Assembly (NCBI GenBank): GCA_013003145.1
Contig: JABDLH010000112.1
Location: forward strand, 1-24,938
Source: Flavobacteriaceae bacterium
GTDB taxonomy: Bacteria > Bacteroidota > Bacteroidia > Flavobacteriales > Flavobacteriaceae
Length of the DNA stretch: 24,938 bases
Direction: 5' to 3'
The notes beneath the pieces were generated by a model. It was not told the origin of the DNA, searched no databases, and saw nothing but the letters and a program-made list of their open reading frames with translations. Positions 24,216 to 24,938 of the stretch are shown here, piece by piece. The translations under genes were made by a program, and so were the position numbers. Numbering within the stretch: position 1 is the stretch's first letter; each line of letters opens with the position of its first letter.

Positions 24216-24938
24216 CCTGTTATCCTTATTCCTGATAGCAGGATTCATTGTAAAGGCTCAATTTGAAATTCCTGAAAAACCCAAATTAGAGACCAGTGTT
24301 TACGATTATGTCGGCTTATTAAGTGCTGGAGAGAAGAATAATTTAGAACAGAAATTAATTCGCTATTCCGACAGTACCTCAACCCAGATCGTCATTGCGA
24401 TCATAGAAAGTACGGAAGGTGAAAACATCAATTACCTGGGAGCTCAATGGGGCCAGGCCTGGGGCATCGGACAGGAAGACCGGGACAATGGTATACTTGT
24501 ACTTTTAGCCCGGGGAGACAAAAGAATTGCCATTAATACCGGGTATGGTACAGAAGGCAGGGTAACAGATGCCCTATCCAAGAGAATTATAGAGACTGTG
24601 ATTATCCCGCAATTTAAACGGGGAGATTACTACGCCGGCCTGGATCAAGGTTCAGATGCGCTGTTTGCCGCGCTGAAGGGCGAGTTTGAAGGAAGGCCGA
24701 CAGAAGGTGGAAATGGCGGGAAATCCTTTAGTTGGCTACTGCCCTTGATTATTTTCATCATCATCATGATTATACTTTCCAAACGCGGCCGGAACAATGG
24801 CGGCGGACCTCGAAACAGGAAGGGTATGGATATCTGGGATATGATCATCCTCAGTAATATGGGACGAGGCGGCTACAGTTCTGGCTCTTCCGGTGGCGGA
24901 TTTGGCAGCGGAGGTTTTGGCGGTGGAGGCTTTGGCGG
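24196..24938 (+). CDS. TPM-domain protein, secreted with Gly-rich tail (3' end cut by window)
   Basis: 247 residues visible, open to the end of the window. An N-terminal signal peptide (MKYLKASLLSLFLIAGFIVKA-Q) is followed by a YgcG-like TPM domain at about 30-160: VYDYVGLLSAGEKNNLEQKL, GQAWGIGQEDRDNGILVLLARG, INTGYGTEGRVTDALSKRI. A transmembrane helix lies at about 180-194 (WLLPLIIFIIIMIIL), then a basic stretch, and a GGYSSGSSGGGFGSGGFGGG Gly-Ser/Phe-rich tail at the window end. The TPM domain would be periplasmic and the Gly-rich tail on the cytoplasmic side. ATG 24196 is 20 nt inside the preceding CDS; it gives a clean signal peptide. The Gly-rich tail is typical of YgcG homologues. Confidence 0.9.
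   Translation, partial: MKYLKASLLSLFLIAGFIVKAQFEIPEKPKLETSVYDYVGLLSAGEKNNLEQKLIRYSDSTSTQIVIAIIESTEGENINYLGAQWGQAWGIGQEDRDNGILVLLARGDKRIAINTGYGTEGRVTDALSKRIIETVIIPQFKRGDYYAGLDQGSDALFAALKGEFEGRPTEGGNGGKSFSWLLPLIIFIIIMIILSKRGRNNGGGPRNRKGMDIWDMIILSNMGRGGYSSGSSGGGFGSGGFGGGGFG

Noticed and set aside
24840..24938. Gly-rich GGGFGSGGFGGG repeat at the window end as a separate repeat element
   Set aside because: It is the in-frame Gly-rich tail typical of YgcG-type TPM proteins, so it is explained by the gene.
1..24938. Defence systems, prophage, CRISPR, IS elements, tRNA/rRNA genes
   Set aside because: Looked for on both strands by motif and repeat structure; none was seen.

Overview
The window looks like a housekeeping stretch of a Bacteroidota chromosome, most likely a marine Flavobacteriaceae member. 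The reasons are the gene families (DUF5522, GSCFA, DUF4136, TapB-like and PKD lipoproteins, a LysRS with a Bacteroidota-type C-terminal tail, an aromatic amino acid hydroxylase of about 580 residues), the scarcity of Shine-Dalgarno sequences, and several upstream boxes matching the Bacteroidota -7 element TAnnTTTG. No rRNA, tRNA, CRISPR array, insertion sequence, prophage or integrase is visible. The genus cannot be fixed from the sequence alone.

Layout. 1-2966 (+): the 3' part of rnhB, then a large lipoprotein. 3070-5092 (+): an OmpA-type protein and a TapB-like secreted protein. 5102-6010 (-): lipB and a 52-residue Pmp3/YqaE membrane protein. 6184-7875 (+): lysS. 8004-10896 (+): a PKD-domain lipoprotein and an SLC13/DASS transporter. 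10964-11464 (-): a small acidic secreted protein built around an internal duplication, with its own terminator. 11766-11942 (+): a 58-residue single-span protein ending at a strong hairpin. 12027-15396 (-): a tight four-gene unit read from the right: mini HExxH membrane protein, ACC deaminase/D-cysteine desulfhydrase-like enzyme, GH73 glucosaminidase-LysM lipoprotein, hemL. 15576-18191 (+): DUF5522, DUF4136 lipoprotein with a Gly-Trp/G-quadruplex tract, terminator, aromatic amino acid hydroxylase. 18196-21748 (-): alaS followed by a GSCFA protein. 21852-24938 (+): M23 peptidase, MerR regulator, LemA, and two TPM-domain proteins, the last cut by the window end.

How the genes fit together. Much of the content is envelope biology (lipoproteins, OmpA, GH73-LysM, M23, LemA/TPM) mixed with core metabolism and translation (rnhB, lysS, alaS, lipB, hemL). 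The last block is a plausible envelope operon with its own regulator. No gene set resembles a new defence or mobile system. The points most worth following up are the modified architecture of the aromatic amino acid hydroxylase, the mini HExxH membrane protein with a perfect 16-bp palindrome in its divergent promoter region, the duplicated acidic motif protein, and the M23-MerR-LemA-TPM-TPM unit.
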